In this document: in pieces, positions 42,176 through 50,494 of the stretch | How the letters are laid out: every line of letters starts with the position of its first letter | Numbering within the stretch: the stretch's first letter is position 1 | NCBI GenBank assembly: GCA_964436955.1 | Contig: CAYTFC010000011.1 | Coordinates: forward strand, 1 to 51,873 | Reading direction: 5' to 3' | From: CAMFKD01 sp964436955 | GTDB lineage: Bacteria; Chlamydiota; Chlamydiia; Chlamydiales; JAJFMA01 | DNA: 51,873 nt | Notes under the pieces: generated by a model | The model's database searches: none | Told to the model about the DNA's origin: nothing | Seen by the model: the letters and a program-made list of their open reading frames with translations, nothing else | Made by a program: the position numbers and the translations under genes

Positions 42176-42426
42176 ATTTCTAACTCCTGTGGTAATGTTA
42201 GATTATGATAATAATACGGCAGTCTTAAAGAAACGTTAAAGATGGAGTTAGCGTTTTATTTTAACTTTTTTTTGTTATGTTTACAGATCTCACAGAGAAC
42301 TCAGACTCGACTTTAGACTTTTTTTGAAGCGAGATTGCTCTATTGAAATTTTTCTATCCTGCCGCCGAAGGCGCCTTCGGCGGCAGGATGGATACAAGGA
42401 TATAGCCCTGAAGAGTAATCTTTAAA
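42176..42426. repeat. intergenic region with a perfect 34-bp palindrome
   Basis: The palindrome at 42356-42389 (ATCCTGCCGCCGAAGG.. its exact mirror) has no loop and is GC-rich in an AT-rich setting. Its position, 38 bases after the 3' end of the coiled-coil gene, and the absence of a T-run leave its role open. It resembles in style the GAAGGCGCC/GAAGCGGC hairpins elsewhere in the window. Confidence 0.6.
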
Positions 42427-45400
42427 TTAAACGGTAAACTCTATGTTGTTTTGTTTTAACAAATCCAAAAGCTGCTCGTTCTTTTGTTCAAGAGCGCGAT
42501 ACATTTGTTCAATAGTTGCCGCATCTCTCGTGTACTGGCTGGTCAGAGCTTGACTCTCCAGCTCGGCATTTTGCTGCTTGGCTTGAGCATCCTGTATTTG
42601 CGTAAGTAGATCGGCATTTTTTTGTTCTAGTTCCTCAATCGTCTCTTTTGCTTTAGTTAGCCAGGTAAAATAAGTGGAGTTTAGCTCCTCAATTTGCTGA
42701 TTAGCTTTGCTTTGCGAGACAGATTCAGCATTTTTTAAAGCACTTTTTGTAGAGTCGAGTTTACGCATCAGTTCCACGTTTTGGTTATTTACCTTCTCGA
42801 TTTCTTTTTGGAAAGCACTTGATAGCTCTTGCTTTTCGGCTTCTAATGAGGCAAGGGTTGTTCTCATTTGTTTCGTTCGGTTCGATAGTCTTGTATTTTC
42901 AGTTTGTAGGTTAGCTATCCTTTCTGTCTCCTCTGTTCCCGGCCCTTGGTGGCTCTTACTCGCTATTTGATCTTTTTGCTGCCGCACCAAGTTCTGCAAT
43001 TGTTTCACTTTCTGGTCGAGCTCAATGCTCTGGTCTGCCTGTTTTTTGTAGTGAACAATATCCTCTTGTAGCTTCTGGACTTCTTGCCGAAGCCCTTGAT
43101 TTTCATTGATTCTGGTGGTATCTCTAGCCTGGAGGCGTCTGGTTTTATCCTCTAGCTCTTGGTGCAAATCGGCAATTACAATTTCATGTTCACGTTCTTT
43201 CTGCAGTTGGCTGTTTTTAAGGATCTGTACTTGTTGAACCAAAGCATTCACCTCTGCCGGAGCTGGATTTTCTTCCAACTGAGATTCAAGGATGGCGATC
43301 CTATTCTGAAGATTTTGATTTTCTTCTTTTAACTGCTGGTTTTCAAAATTGAAGACCTCACCTTCTAGGAAGGGGACATCTTCTGGTGGATTTGATTGTT
43401 CTTGTAATGCTTGTTTTAACTGCGTTTGTAGGAGCTCTGTTTGACGTCGTAGCTCTTCGTTATCTTTCTCTAATTGCTCCTTCATTTGCCTTGTTTGTTG
43501 TAATTCATTCGTTAGCTGTTGAACTTGTGGGGTAAGCTGATGCCTTTTCTCTTGTGAGGTATGTAATTTGTGATTGACTGCTTCAAGCTGAGCTTGCGTA
43601 GAACGAAGTTGCTCCTGCATGTCGGTGTTAGTGTTCTCTAGTTGGCCGTTTAATTCTTGGGTCTGTTGCAGTTGGTTTGTGAGTTCTTGGACTTGTGGAG
43701 CAAGTTGCTCCTTGTCGGCTTGTGAGGTACGTAGTTGTTGATTGACCTTTTCAAGCTGAGCTTGCGTAGAACGAAGTTGCTCCTGCATGTCGGTGTTAGT
43801 GTTCTCTAGTTGGCCGTTTAATTCTTGGGTCTGTTGCAGTTGGTTTGTGAGTTCTTGGACTTGTGGAGCAAGTTGCTCCTTGTCGGCTTGTGAGGTACGT
43901 AGTTGTTGATTGACCTTTTCAAGCTGAGCTTGCGTAGAACGAAGTTGCTCCTGCATGTCGGTGTTAGTGTTCTCTAGTTGGCCGTTTAATTCTTGGGTCT
44001 GTTGCAGTTGGTTTGTGAGTTCTTGGACTTGTGGAGCAAGTTGTTCCTTGTCGGCTTGTGAGGTACGTAGTTGTTGATTGAGCGTATCCAGCTGAGCTTG
44101 CGTAGAACGAAGTTGCTCCTGCATGTCGGTGTTAGTGTTCTCTAGTTGGCCGTTTAATTCTTGGGTCTGTTGCAGTTGGTTTGTGAGTTCTTGGACTTGT
44201 GGAGCAAGTTGTTCCTTGTCGGCTTGTGAGGCACGTAGTTGTTGATCGACCTTTTCAAGCCGAGCTTGCGTAGAAAGAAGTTGCTCCCGCGTCTCGGTGT
44301 GAGCTTTGTTTAACTGTTCTTGTAATTCTAGAGTCTGTTGCAATCGAGTTGTGAGTTCTTGGACTTGTTTAGCAATTTCCCCCTTTTCCTCTTGAGATGT
44401 ACGTAATTGCTCATTTAGCTGTTCATTGGTCTGGGTTAGATTGGCGATTTGTGTGTTAAGATTTTCTTGATTGCCTCTTAGTTGACCCAGAGTTGCATTT
44501 TGATTGCTTATTGTCTCGTTAGCACGCCCTAGCTGATCTTCTGTGTTGCGATTGACATTTAGCTGATGTTGGAGCTCTTCGATTTGCTGTCTGAGCTTAT
44601 TATTTTCTGAGGTTGTATGCTGCAGCGACGCTTCTTGCTGGTTTATTTGGTTCTCTAGTTGCTCCTGAATTCTTGTACTTTCTTGCGGATCGCCTTGGAC
44701 AGCACGGTTGTTAATCAGTCGCTCTAGCAAATGTAGAGAATGAGACAGATTTTCGTTCACGCGAGTGATTGTTTCCAACTGCCCTGTTAAAACTTTACTG
44801 TCATCGGCACGTCGTTTTTCGAGCTCGGTGCGGAAATCTTGTAAGCGTAACTCTGCAGCTAGAACCTTTTCGTCGGCGGCGGTAGTATGCTCTTTTGCTT
44901 GACGCAGTTGGTTTTCTAGTTCCTGAGAACGTAAGTCATGCCCAAATTCCTTTATAGTTGTATCTACTTGTTGTTGGAGGCGATTTACAGTTTCTAGGTT
45001 TTCGTCGCGCTGTTCAAGTGCAGCAGTTAATTCGGTCACGCGGCTCTGTAGCTGCCTCAGTGCCTCATCATACGCCACGTTGGCAACTCCCTGCTGCGCT
45101 AAAGGATCCCCCTCTTTAGGTGCCAGGCGAGCAAGAAGTTCACCTAGTTGCTGCATAAGTACGCGATCGTGCTCGAGTACTCTGTCAATATTTTCATTAC
45201 CTCTCTGGGGAGGAGGAATAACCCGCGCGAAGGCCTCATCGATTGCTTTAACTATCCGGTCAATCTGTTGGTCATTGTCATCCCCAATAGGGTTGATGTT
45301 GCGCTTTGACAGTTCCCTAATCGTTTTTAAGCTCTCACCGATAATATTTTCAGTATGTTCGGCTTGTTGAGTGATGTGCTTGTTGAATATCTCCGCTTGG

Positions 45401-45936
45401 CGCTCAGCGGTTTCCATTTGATGGTGGACGAGGTTAGTGAGTTGCTCAATACGTCGCTCAACTTCTTCACCACCAAAGTCATCTCGGCGTTGACGAATAT
45501 TTTCCGGTTCATTCTGTACTGGTTCATTTTGTTTAGGAGCTTGTGTATTGTCAGGTCCGTGACTTTGTGAGTTCTCTGAAGTGCATTGTCTGACGAATTG
45601 ATCTAATTCTTTATAAAGACGACCCGTTCGCTCTTGTTTTTCTCCATGTTTATGCGTGATCTTTCGATTTCCTGCAGATATTCCCGCCTTATCGATATCA
45701 AGGTCACCGCTAGCATGAATACCTCTTTTTTCAAAAATATTCAGACCAAGATTAGCAATATGATCCCAGTTACCCTGATCTTTTATTTCAATCCGTTTAC
45801 CTTGATCATCTTTTAGTTCGAAGGTAAAATAACGCCCATTTATTTTTGCAGTAGCAGTCCCATTTGCATTAACAGTAAGGTCTTTAAATTTACTTGGTCC
45901 ATTATAATGACTTAAATGTATGCCTGGTTCACTCAT
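42427..45936 (-). CDS. giant coiled-coil protein with 56-residue tandem repeats
   Basis: The 1169-residue protein has no signal peptide or membrane segment. Residues about 1-130 are a domain related to the N-terminus of the 407-residue neighbour. From about 170 to the end the chain is almost entirely coiled coil, very rich in Gln, Glu, Leu and Asn. About residues 560-800 hold four nearly identical 56-residue repeats (QADKEQLAPQVQELTNQLQQ and onward), flanked by two diverged copies. 56 is eight heptads, so the coil register is kept. It has a consensus promoter at 45966-45994. A structural or secreted scaffold is likely; the function is unknown. Confidence 0.8.
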   Translation of the reverse strand: MSEPGIHLSHYNGPSKFKDLTVNANGTATAKINGRYFTFELKDDQGKRIEIKDQGNWDHIANLGLNIFEKRGIHASGDLDIDKAGISAGNRKITHKHGEKQERTGRLYKELDQFVRQCTSENSQSHGPDNTQAPKQNEPVQNEPENIRQRRDDFGGEEVERRIEQLTNLVHHQMETAERQAEIFNKHITQQAEHTENIIGESLKTIRELSKRNINPIGDDNDQQIDRIVKAIDEAFARVIPPPQRGNENIDRVLEHDRVLMQQLGELLARLAPKEGDPLAQQGVANVAYDEALRQLQSRVTELTAALEQRDENLETVNRLQQQVDTTIKEFGHDLRSQELENQLRQAKEHTTAADEKVLAAELRLQDFRTELEKRRADDSKVLTGQLETITRVNENLSHSLHLLERLINNRAVQGDPQESTRIQEQLENQINQQEASLQHTTSENNKLRQQIEELQHQLNVNRNTEDQLGRANETISNQNATLGQLRGNQENLNTQIANLTQTNEQLNEQLRTSQEEKGEIAKQVQELTTRLQQTLELQEQLNKAHTETREQLLSTQARLEKVDQQLRASQADKEQLAPQVQELTNQLQQTQELNGQLENTNTDMQEQLRSTQAQLDTLNQQLRTSQADKEQLAPQVQELTNQLQQTQELNGQLENTNTDMQEQLRSTQAQLEKVNQQLRTSQADKEQLAPQVQELTNQLQQTQELNGQLENTNTDMQEQLRSTQAQLEKVNQQLRTSQADKEQLAPQVQELTNQLQQTQELNGQLENTNTDMQEQLRSTQAQLEAVNHKLHTSQEKRHQLTPQVQQLTNELQQTRQMKEQLEKDNEELRRQTELLQTQLKQALQEQSNPPEDVPFLEGEVFNFENQQLKEENQNLQNRIAILESQLEENPAPAEVNALVQQVQILKNSQLQKEREHEIVIADLHQELEDKTRRLQARDTTRINENQGLRQEVQKLQEDIVHYKKQADQSIELDQKVKQLQNLVRQQKDQIASKSHQGPGTEETERIANLQTENTRLSNRTKQMRTTLASLEAEKQELSSAFQKEIEKVNNQNVELMRKLDSTKSALKNAESVSQSKANQQIEELNSTYFTWLTKAKETIEELEQKNADLLTQIQDAQAKQQNAELESQALTSQYTRDAATIEQMYRALEQKNEQLLDLLKQNNIEFTV
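43545..44300 (-). repeat. 168-bp tandem repeat array in the coiled-coil gene
   Basis: Units recur at a fixed 168-base spacing; for example, the phrase GAGCTTGCGTAGAACGAAGT begins at about 43590, 43758, 43926 and 44094. The four central copies differ by only a few bases, which points to recent duplication or ongoing homogenisation. The copy number is likely to differ between strains, and the array could be misassembled. Confidence 0.9.
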
Positions 45937-45965
45937 AGAGAATACCCTTATTGTTATTCACATAA

Positions 45966-45994
45966 ATTGTAAATCTGATTCGTATAAATGTCAA
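45966..45994 (-). promoter_or_regulatory. consensus promoter of the coiled-coil gene
   Basis: Read leftward, TTGACA (45989-45994) and TACAAT (45966-45971) are separated by exactly 17 bases. This near-perfect housekeeping promoter lies about 30 bases before the ATG at 45936, with TAAGGG as the ribosome-binding site. Confidence 0.75.
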
Positions 45995-46032
45995 ATCAGT
46001 TACCTTTAGTTTAAAGTTATCTTTTAAATTAG

Positions 46033-46038
46033 TATAAT
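46033..46038 (+). promoter_or_regulatory. TATAAT -10 box before the chaperone gene
   Basis: A perfect TATAAT lies 31 bases before the ATG at 46070, with an AAAGAGG site following. No good -35 box is visible at the right distance (TTTAAA only). It faces away from the promoter at 45966. Confidence 0.4.
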
Positions 46039-46069
46039 TGGTAGTGATGCGAATTAAAGAGGTTTATTT

Positions 46070-46591
46070 ATGACTATTGATAAAAAATTTTTACTTAGTG
46101 TACAAGTTATAGAAATGCTTAAAAATCCAGATGCTTTAAAAGCTAAAATGAATGAAGGCGGTAGTTTTCAACAAATCCTCGGATTCTCAGACGATGCCGT
46201 GGTCGGCTTCTATGACACCGCCAAAGAGTTAATGGACCAGAAACGCTATGGCGACGCGGGCGATGCATTTTTCTTTCTGACGCAACTCGCACCACAAGTG
46301 AGAGCCTTTTGGTTAGGCCTCGCAAGAAGCGAAAAGCTTAATGGACAAATCGAACGTGCTATCCCACTCTATGTAGCCGCTATTGCGCTCGATCAGTCGG
46401 ACAAGGACAGCTATATCGAATGTGTGCAGTGCTGCCTGGAAGCCGACAAGCACGATGAAGCCGTGCAAATTTTGGAGCTGGCCTTGGAGTATGCATCTGA
46501 GAACCCCCAAGAGCCCCAATCTAAGGAACTCCATGACACAGCCCTAGAATGCACAGAGTGGATTCTGGCACAGAAGAACCGGAAAGGATAG
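46070..46591 (+). CDS. SycD/LcrH-type type III secretion chaperone
   Basis: This class II chaperone family binds hydrophobic translocators or effectors of type III secretion before export. The 173-residue protein has the family layout: a non-TPR N-terminus, GFSDDAVVGFYDTAKELMDQ leading into three TPR-like repeats (about 55-155), and FWLGLARSEKLNGQIERAIPLY matching the conserved xxLGLG..Q..G.Y..AI pattern. Chlamydiae encode several such chaperones (Scc2, Scc3 and others); which one this corresponds to cannot be told. It diverges from the coiled-coil gene, making the two shared-domain proteins possible clients. Confidence 0.8.
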   Translation: MTIDKKFLLSVQVIEMLKNPDALKAKMNEGGSFQQILGFSDDAVVGFYDTAKELMDQKRYGDAGDAFFFLTQLAPQVRAFWLGLARSEKLNGQIERAIPLYVAAIALDQSDKDSYIECVQCCLEADKHDEAVQILELALEYASENPQEPQSKELHDTALECTEWILAQKNRKG

Positions 46592-46656
46592 AAAATATCT
46601 CAGGCAGACAAGCTCCTCAAGCACAATAGAATAAGGTTAGAACTAAGGAGATAACA

Positions 46657-46893
46657 TTGAAGAAGAACAATAAAACCATTGAAGAATTCGCAGATGCCGC
46701 TATAGAGGTGTTACGCGAAAATCATCACAGTGAGCTAGAACCCTTTGAGGCCTATGCCGCCCGATTAAAATGCGAAATGGTGCAGAGCCTTGAAACCTAT
46801 AGCACAAGGTTAATGCATGGCTATGAAGTCCTTTTAGAAGAGCTCGGAAAAGACAAGCCTTCGGCCGGACCATCGAGAATGATACGCCCATAG
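46657..46893 (+). CDS. small hypothetical protein after the chaperone gene
   Basis: The 78-residue, mostly helical, charged protein has no membrane segment and starts at a TTG codon with AAGGAG six bases upstream. No family was recognised. The 65-base gap and same strand suggest it is co-expressed with the SycD-like gene; it may be a partner or substrate. The TTG start is inferred from the ribosome-binding site and lack of a suitable ATG. Confidence 0.55.
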   Translation: MKKNNKTIEEFADAAIEVLRENHHSELEPFEAYAARLKCEMVQSLETYSTRLMHGYEVLLEELGKDKPSAGPSRMIRP

Positions 46894-47149
46894 CCAAGCC
46901 CTTGCAAAGCAAGAAGCAGAGTTATATCACCCAATCCAGGAATAACCCTCTCAACGCGAACCTCAACCCTGCTTCTGCACCATGACCCAAGGGAGCAAAA
47001 GAACAAACAGTGTACGCGCTCACGACCTCTCACACGCACAAGCTCTTGACCAAAGCTGAGCATTTGACGATCAAACGCTTCTAGGACATGGCCTGTGGCC
47101 ATGCCCGTTGTCGCGTTTGTCGCCAACTACTCAACTTCAGCAAAACCAT
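46894..47149. other. non-coding region left of the IS66 remnant
   Basis: No convincing gene was seen. A short palindrome GGCATGGCC-like (ATGGCCTGTGGCCAT, about 47088-47102) is present. A frame on the minus strand that overlaps the 78-residue gene is not supported. Confidence 0.35.
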
Positions 47150-47993
47150 GTGCGCGTCGAAGCCGTTCACGCTCCCTAGACCGAATTAGGCTTAATTAAG
47201 GCAGAGGTCTGGAAAAGGTTGCCCGTTAAGAGCGCTCGTTAGAGCGTCTGTTAGGAATGCTAGAATTGAGCGGCCTTGCTTACGTAAGCTCTGGACAAGG
47301 CTGCCTACGATAGTTACAAATGCTTGCCCGCTTGGACCTTTCGTTCCTAGACTTTTTTTGCGCCAAAGCACCATCGGCCGCAAGTCGCGTTTTGCTTGGT
47401 TGTTAGTCGGCTCCATGCCTGGAATCCGCAAGAATGTCCATAGACAGACAAAATCTTTCAAGAGCTGTCCACAAAAACGGCTCAGCCTCGGATGATCACT
47501 TAAAAAGCCATCTTTTAACAGATCTTGCAGCTGCTTCCGACGGTAAGTGCAGCGTCCTTTGAGCTGGTGCCTGTTAAGCTCATCATTCTGATGAGCTTTC
47601 CGATTACGAAAAACGGCTTTTAACTCATTTTTGAGAGCTCTACCAATCACACCTACCATGCCTTTGTATTCAGCAAAGGCTTGAAAATCCCTCAAAAGAT
47701 GCGCTAAGCAGTATTGGTGAGGAACTTCCAAGCTTCGGTAAACAACATAGCGATCTGTTATAATGGGTTTGGAGAACTTCCTGCCAAGCAGACTATCTCT
47801 AGCTACTGTGCTGCGAGAGGCGTCTAATCGGTAAAAAGTAAAGGGCTTGCCTAAGCAGCTCTTTCAATTGGTAGTTTTCAGCCTGAACGTCGGTCTCTTT
47901 CATAATTACTGAAGAGACTAAAACATCTAAAAATAAATTGAAATAGTAAACCTTAATTTGGCCCTGGGAGCGTGAACGGCTTCGACGCGCGCA
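47150..47993. mobile_element. IS66-type insertion sequence, internally deleted
   Basis: Inverted repeats of at least 25 bases (47152-47176 and 47966-47990, GCGCGTCGAAGCCGTTCACG type) bound a leftward transposase remnant. About 840 bases remain, far less than the roughly 2.5 kb of a full IS66 element, and accessory genes are absent. It could still be moved in trans if the ends are functional. The exact outer ends and any target duplication are not certain. Confidence 0.65.
47192..47903 (-). pseudogene. IS66 family transposase, internally deleted and frameshifted
   Basis: The C-terminal half is clear: SKPIITDRYVVYRSLEVPHQ (a DDE-domain aspartate region), QYCLAHLLRDFQ, and the hallmark PTNNQAKRDLRPMVLWRKKS, then GRSILAFLTDAL. 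The N-terminal start MKETDVQAENYQLKELL, with its coiled-coil opening, begins at 47903. After about 25 residues it is joined in another frame to the sequence FYRLDASRSTVARDSLLG. The middle of the protein, including the first catalytic aspartate and the zinc-binding part, is missing, so it cannot be active. Confidence 0.8.
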
Positions 47994-48134
47994 TACCAAA
48001 CAGTTTTATCGATGATAAACCTACCTCCACTAGCACCATAAGCAGTTTAAAGCCAATTCAAAGTAGTTCTAGCATTCCGAAGTTTGCTGACTAAAAAATC
48101 ATGCACAACTCATTTTTCATTACATTAATTAGCC

Positions 48135-48183
48135 TATAATATTAACATGACGTCTTCCTCAATTTGAGGGAGACGTCTTTTTT
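48135..48183 (+). promoter_or_regulatory. TATAAT box followed at once by a terminator-like leader hairpin
   Basis: A TATAAT (48135-48140) is followed after eight bases by a stem GACGTCTTCCTCA / TGAGGGAGACGTC (48149-48161, 48165-48177; one G-T pair) and a six-T run. The hairpin ends 21 bases before the ATG of the barrel protein gene. If the box is a promoter, the transcript would begin with a terminator-like structure, suggesting attenuation or a 5' stabilising stem. Alternatively it ends transcription from upstream. Confidence 0.5.
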
Positions 48184-48204
48184 ACTAATAGGAAGGAGAA
48201 GTAT

Positions 48205-48777
48205 ATGAAAAATATTTTAGCAATTATTACCATGACGCTTCTAACGGCATCCGTAGGCGCCAATGAAATACATCAAGGGCCATACGCAGGGATTATTGGC
48301 GGGACGACTTTTCTAAATTACGGTACTGAGTCCGTTAATAGAGACATGTCGACTGGATACGCTATCGGTGTATGCAGCGGATACAAACTACCTAATGGCT
48401 TTAGTATGGAAGGAGAAGTTGCTCTTCGACGTAATTCTGTCAAAAAAGTTAGAAATGCTGAAGGTGCCTTAGACGTTAAAGGCAGAACAAGAACCACTAC
48501 AGTCATGGCCAATGGCATTTGGGACCTCAATTTTTGTTCGACAGACTGGAGCCCTTATGCTGGCATTGGCGTGGGATATGCTCGTGTAGATAACAGGGAT
48601 ACCGAAATTGGTGTTACCACTAAAGAACAGCATGATCGATTTGCATGGCAAGCGATTGCAGGAATCAACATGCCAATTACCTATGATGCAGACTTAGGAA
48701 TTGAATATCGTTACCTCGACACAGGGCCTCGCATTGACAATCATAGCGTCATGCTATGCATTAAGACCTTCTTCTAG
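48205..48777 (+). CDS. outer-membrane beta-barrel protein, opacity/OmpA-like
   Basis: The 190-residue protein has a signal peptide (about 1-19, ending VGA-NE) and a small eight-strand-type barrel: GPYAGIIGG, YAIGVCSGYKLPNGFSMEGE, YAGIGVGYARVD, DADLGIEYRYLDTG and the C-terminal CIKTFF with terminal phenylalanine. These phrases are typical of the OMP_b-brl / opacity-porin fold. AAGGAGAAG precedes the ATG. The location is the outer membrane; the role is unknown. Confidence 0.8.
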   Translation: MKNILAIITMTLLTASVGANEIHQGPYAGIIGGTTFLNYGTESVNRDMSTGYAIGVCSGYKLPNGFSMEGEVALRRNSVKKVRNAEGALDVKGRTRTTTVMANGIWDLNFCSTDWSPYAGIGVGYARVDNRDTEIGVTTKEQHDRFAWQAIAGINMPITYDADLGIEYRYLDTGPRIDNHSVMLCIKTFF

Positions 48778-48792
48778 ACTTACCTAGGGTTG

Positions 48793-48870
48793 CGGTGCCT
48801 GTCTCCAGGCACCGCCGCTTCGCCGAAGCGGCATTAACAAAGGTTTTATTTTATTTTGATGACATTCAAG
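48793..48870. repeat. hairpins related to the MITE-like element
   Basis: A CGGTGCCTG..CAGGCACCG hairpin (as at 10916) is followed by CCGCTTCGCCGAAGCGG and then GCATTAACAAAGGTTTTATT, which matches half of the palindromic element (GCATCAACAAGGATTTATTT at 106-125). It is a truncated copy. Confidence 0.6.
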
Positions 48871-48921
48871 AGCTTTGGCGAACCACAGTGCGACTGCGGT
48901 TGAAGAAAAATATCGGTCTCT

Positions 48922-48957
48922 AAAAATCAATAATCCTGACTCTTGAAGCCAGGATTA
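48922..48957 (-). terminator. rho-independent terminator
   Basis: Read leftward, an AATCCTG/CAGGATT stem with inner pairing is followed by ATTGATTTTT. It lies just after the 3' end of the gene at 48974. Confidence 0.6.
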
Positions 48958-48973
48958 CCATCAATTAGTCTCT

Positions 48974-50494
48974 TCAATATTTCCAGTGGGTGCTATTGGT
49001 AAAGGTTGGGAACCCTCCCGAATCCTTTCCATAGGTGTGGGTTACGACAAGCTGGGGGCTGCGGCTAGACCCAGAATACGCTGTTGGAGGAACGATCTCC
49101 CAATTTGCACTGTCGTTAAGACCAAAGTGGGCAATTTCCGAATCATTTAAAAACCAGTAATTAACCCTAAAGCCAGGGCAGAGTCTTTGCAACTCGTTCT
49201 CGCTCCAATAACCTTTGTTTACTCCAAGCATATGGTAAGAACCCAATATCTCTAAATCAACTGTTTCGACCTGCGGTCCTAACATGTTACAACAGGCACT
49301 TGCATAGAGGTAAGCAAGTCTTGTGTGCTTTTGAGAATTGCGTGACCAGAGTCCACAGACTGGTAAGCTTCGATAATTACTGGCAAGCGACTTGACATCG
49401 GTGGGAGATTGTGGCTTAAAGTCCGCTCCTGTCATCTCACCAGATATGCCTCTCATCTCCTTAAGCTGATCTTTGTTAAGAATGGGCGCTAAATGTGTCT
49501 CCATATGAGCGAGCACGGTCCAAGGCGTCATAAAATTTAAACCAGGTATTTGTCCTGGAGCAGGCTCGAGCGTTGGAATTCCAGGATCTTGCTGAGGTAG
49601 TGTTTGCCAGTGATCTGCGAAGGTTTGCATGAAATCAAGGTATGGCTTTGTACACTCCCAGTAACACCTCGTATCTTGAGCATTCTGACCGAAGTTGATA
49701 GCTGTCATTCTTCTCACGTAACGCTTACAGTAACCCCCCTTAACTTTAACCATGGCGGTTGTATCGGAATAGCTAGAAATTTCAATGGGTCTTCCATAGG
49801 CGCAAAAATAGGTCCTTCCCATCACCATTTCGTCGATAGTGGGAATTTTTTTTACATAAGCAACTGGGGCAGCGGATACCGGTTGCGCATTTTGTACAGG
49901 CTGTGGCTTTTGTTCTACTGCCTGGTATTTCGGCGCAGCCGCATTTGAAGTGGAAAGTATGCGATGATTGGGTGGATTTATCCAACCGGAAAACTCATTT
50001 ATCCCCTGCTCAGACAGCTGTAAGGTTATAGATAGAGCGCCCTTCACTATGTTACCTACCTCTTTTGTTGTCTTATTTATGAGCGAGCTTGTGTTCTTTT
50101 CACGTTTCGCAGGCACCGTTTTTGGTGTTGGTGTTGGTGCGGGGGTAGGAGGAAGTGCTTTCTTGGTGACTGAAGGTGGAACATTGCGTGGGGGATTAGG
50201 ATTATGATTGACAAGCAACGCTTTTTGGGGCGTTTTTTGGGGCGTTATCGGTGCTGGGGTAGGAGGAAGTGCTTTCTTGGTGACTGACTGTGCGGCATTG
50301 TATGGAGTGTAGGGTGCATGATTAACAGCTTTAAGATGCGTTGCTGTTTTATCAGGCGGCAGCTTATCTGGCACTGTTGAAGAATGTTCTCCTTGATTTT
50401 GCCAGAGAGCAATTTTTGCTTTTACATTGCCTCCAGACGGGGTTTGGGGGATGTCATGAAGAGGTTGTGGAAAATTTGTGCGTGTTGGTTGCAT
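48974..50494 (-). CDS. Pro-rich N-terminus protein, candidate effector
   Basis: The 506-residue protein has a disordered first 150 residues rich in Pro, Thr, Lys and Gln, with two copies of SVTKKALPPTPAP. One amphipathic helix follows, then a folded C-terminal domain of about 280 residues (from about 225) containing YFCAYGRPIEIS, CGLWSRNSQ, SACCNMLG, YWSENELQRLCPG and a C-terminal HTYGK..THWKY. No family is assured. The ELQRLC-then-terminal-His arrangement loosely recalls OTU-type cysteine proteases, but a matching DGNC motif was not found. The domain order (disordered Pro-rich then folded) is common in secreted effectors. Confidence 0.7.
   Translation of the reverse strand: MQPTRTNFPQPLHDIPQTPSGGNVKAKIALWQNQGEHSSTVPDKLPPDKTATHLKAVNHAPYTPYNAAQSVTKKALPPTPAPITPQKTPQKALLVNHNPNPPRNVPPSVTKKALPPTPAPTPTPKTVPAKREKNTSSLINKTTKEVGNIVKGALSITLQLSEQGINEFSGWINPPNHRILSTSNAAAPKYQAVEQKPQPVQNAQPVSAAPVAYVKKIPTIDEMVMGRTYFCAYGRPIEISSYSDTTAMVKVKGGYCKRYVRRMTAINFGQNAQDTRCYWECTKPYLDFMQTFADHWQTLPQQDPGIPTLEPAPGQIPGLNFMTPWTVLAHMETHLAPILNKDQLKEMRGISGEMTGADFKPQSPTDVKSLASNYRSLPVCGLWSRNSQKHTRLAYLYASACCNMLGPQVETVDLEILGSYHMLGVNKGYWSENELQRLCPGFRVNYWFLNDSEIAHFGLNDSANWEIVPPTAYSGSSRSPQLVVTHTYGKDSGGFPTFTNSTHWKY

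Noticed and set aside
46821..47126. 101-residue frame on the minus strand
   Set aside because: It overlaps the 78-residue gene, which has a good ribosome-binding site, and its sequence has no recognisable domain.
48974..50494. Firm assignment of the Pro-rich protein as an OTU deubiquitinase
   Set aside because: The catalytic DGNC motif is not visible; only a loose C-terminal likeness remains, so it is kept as a hypothesis.
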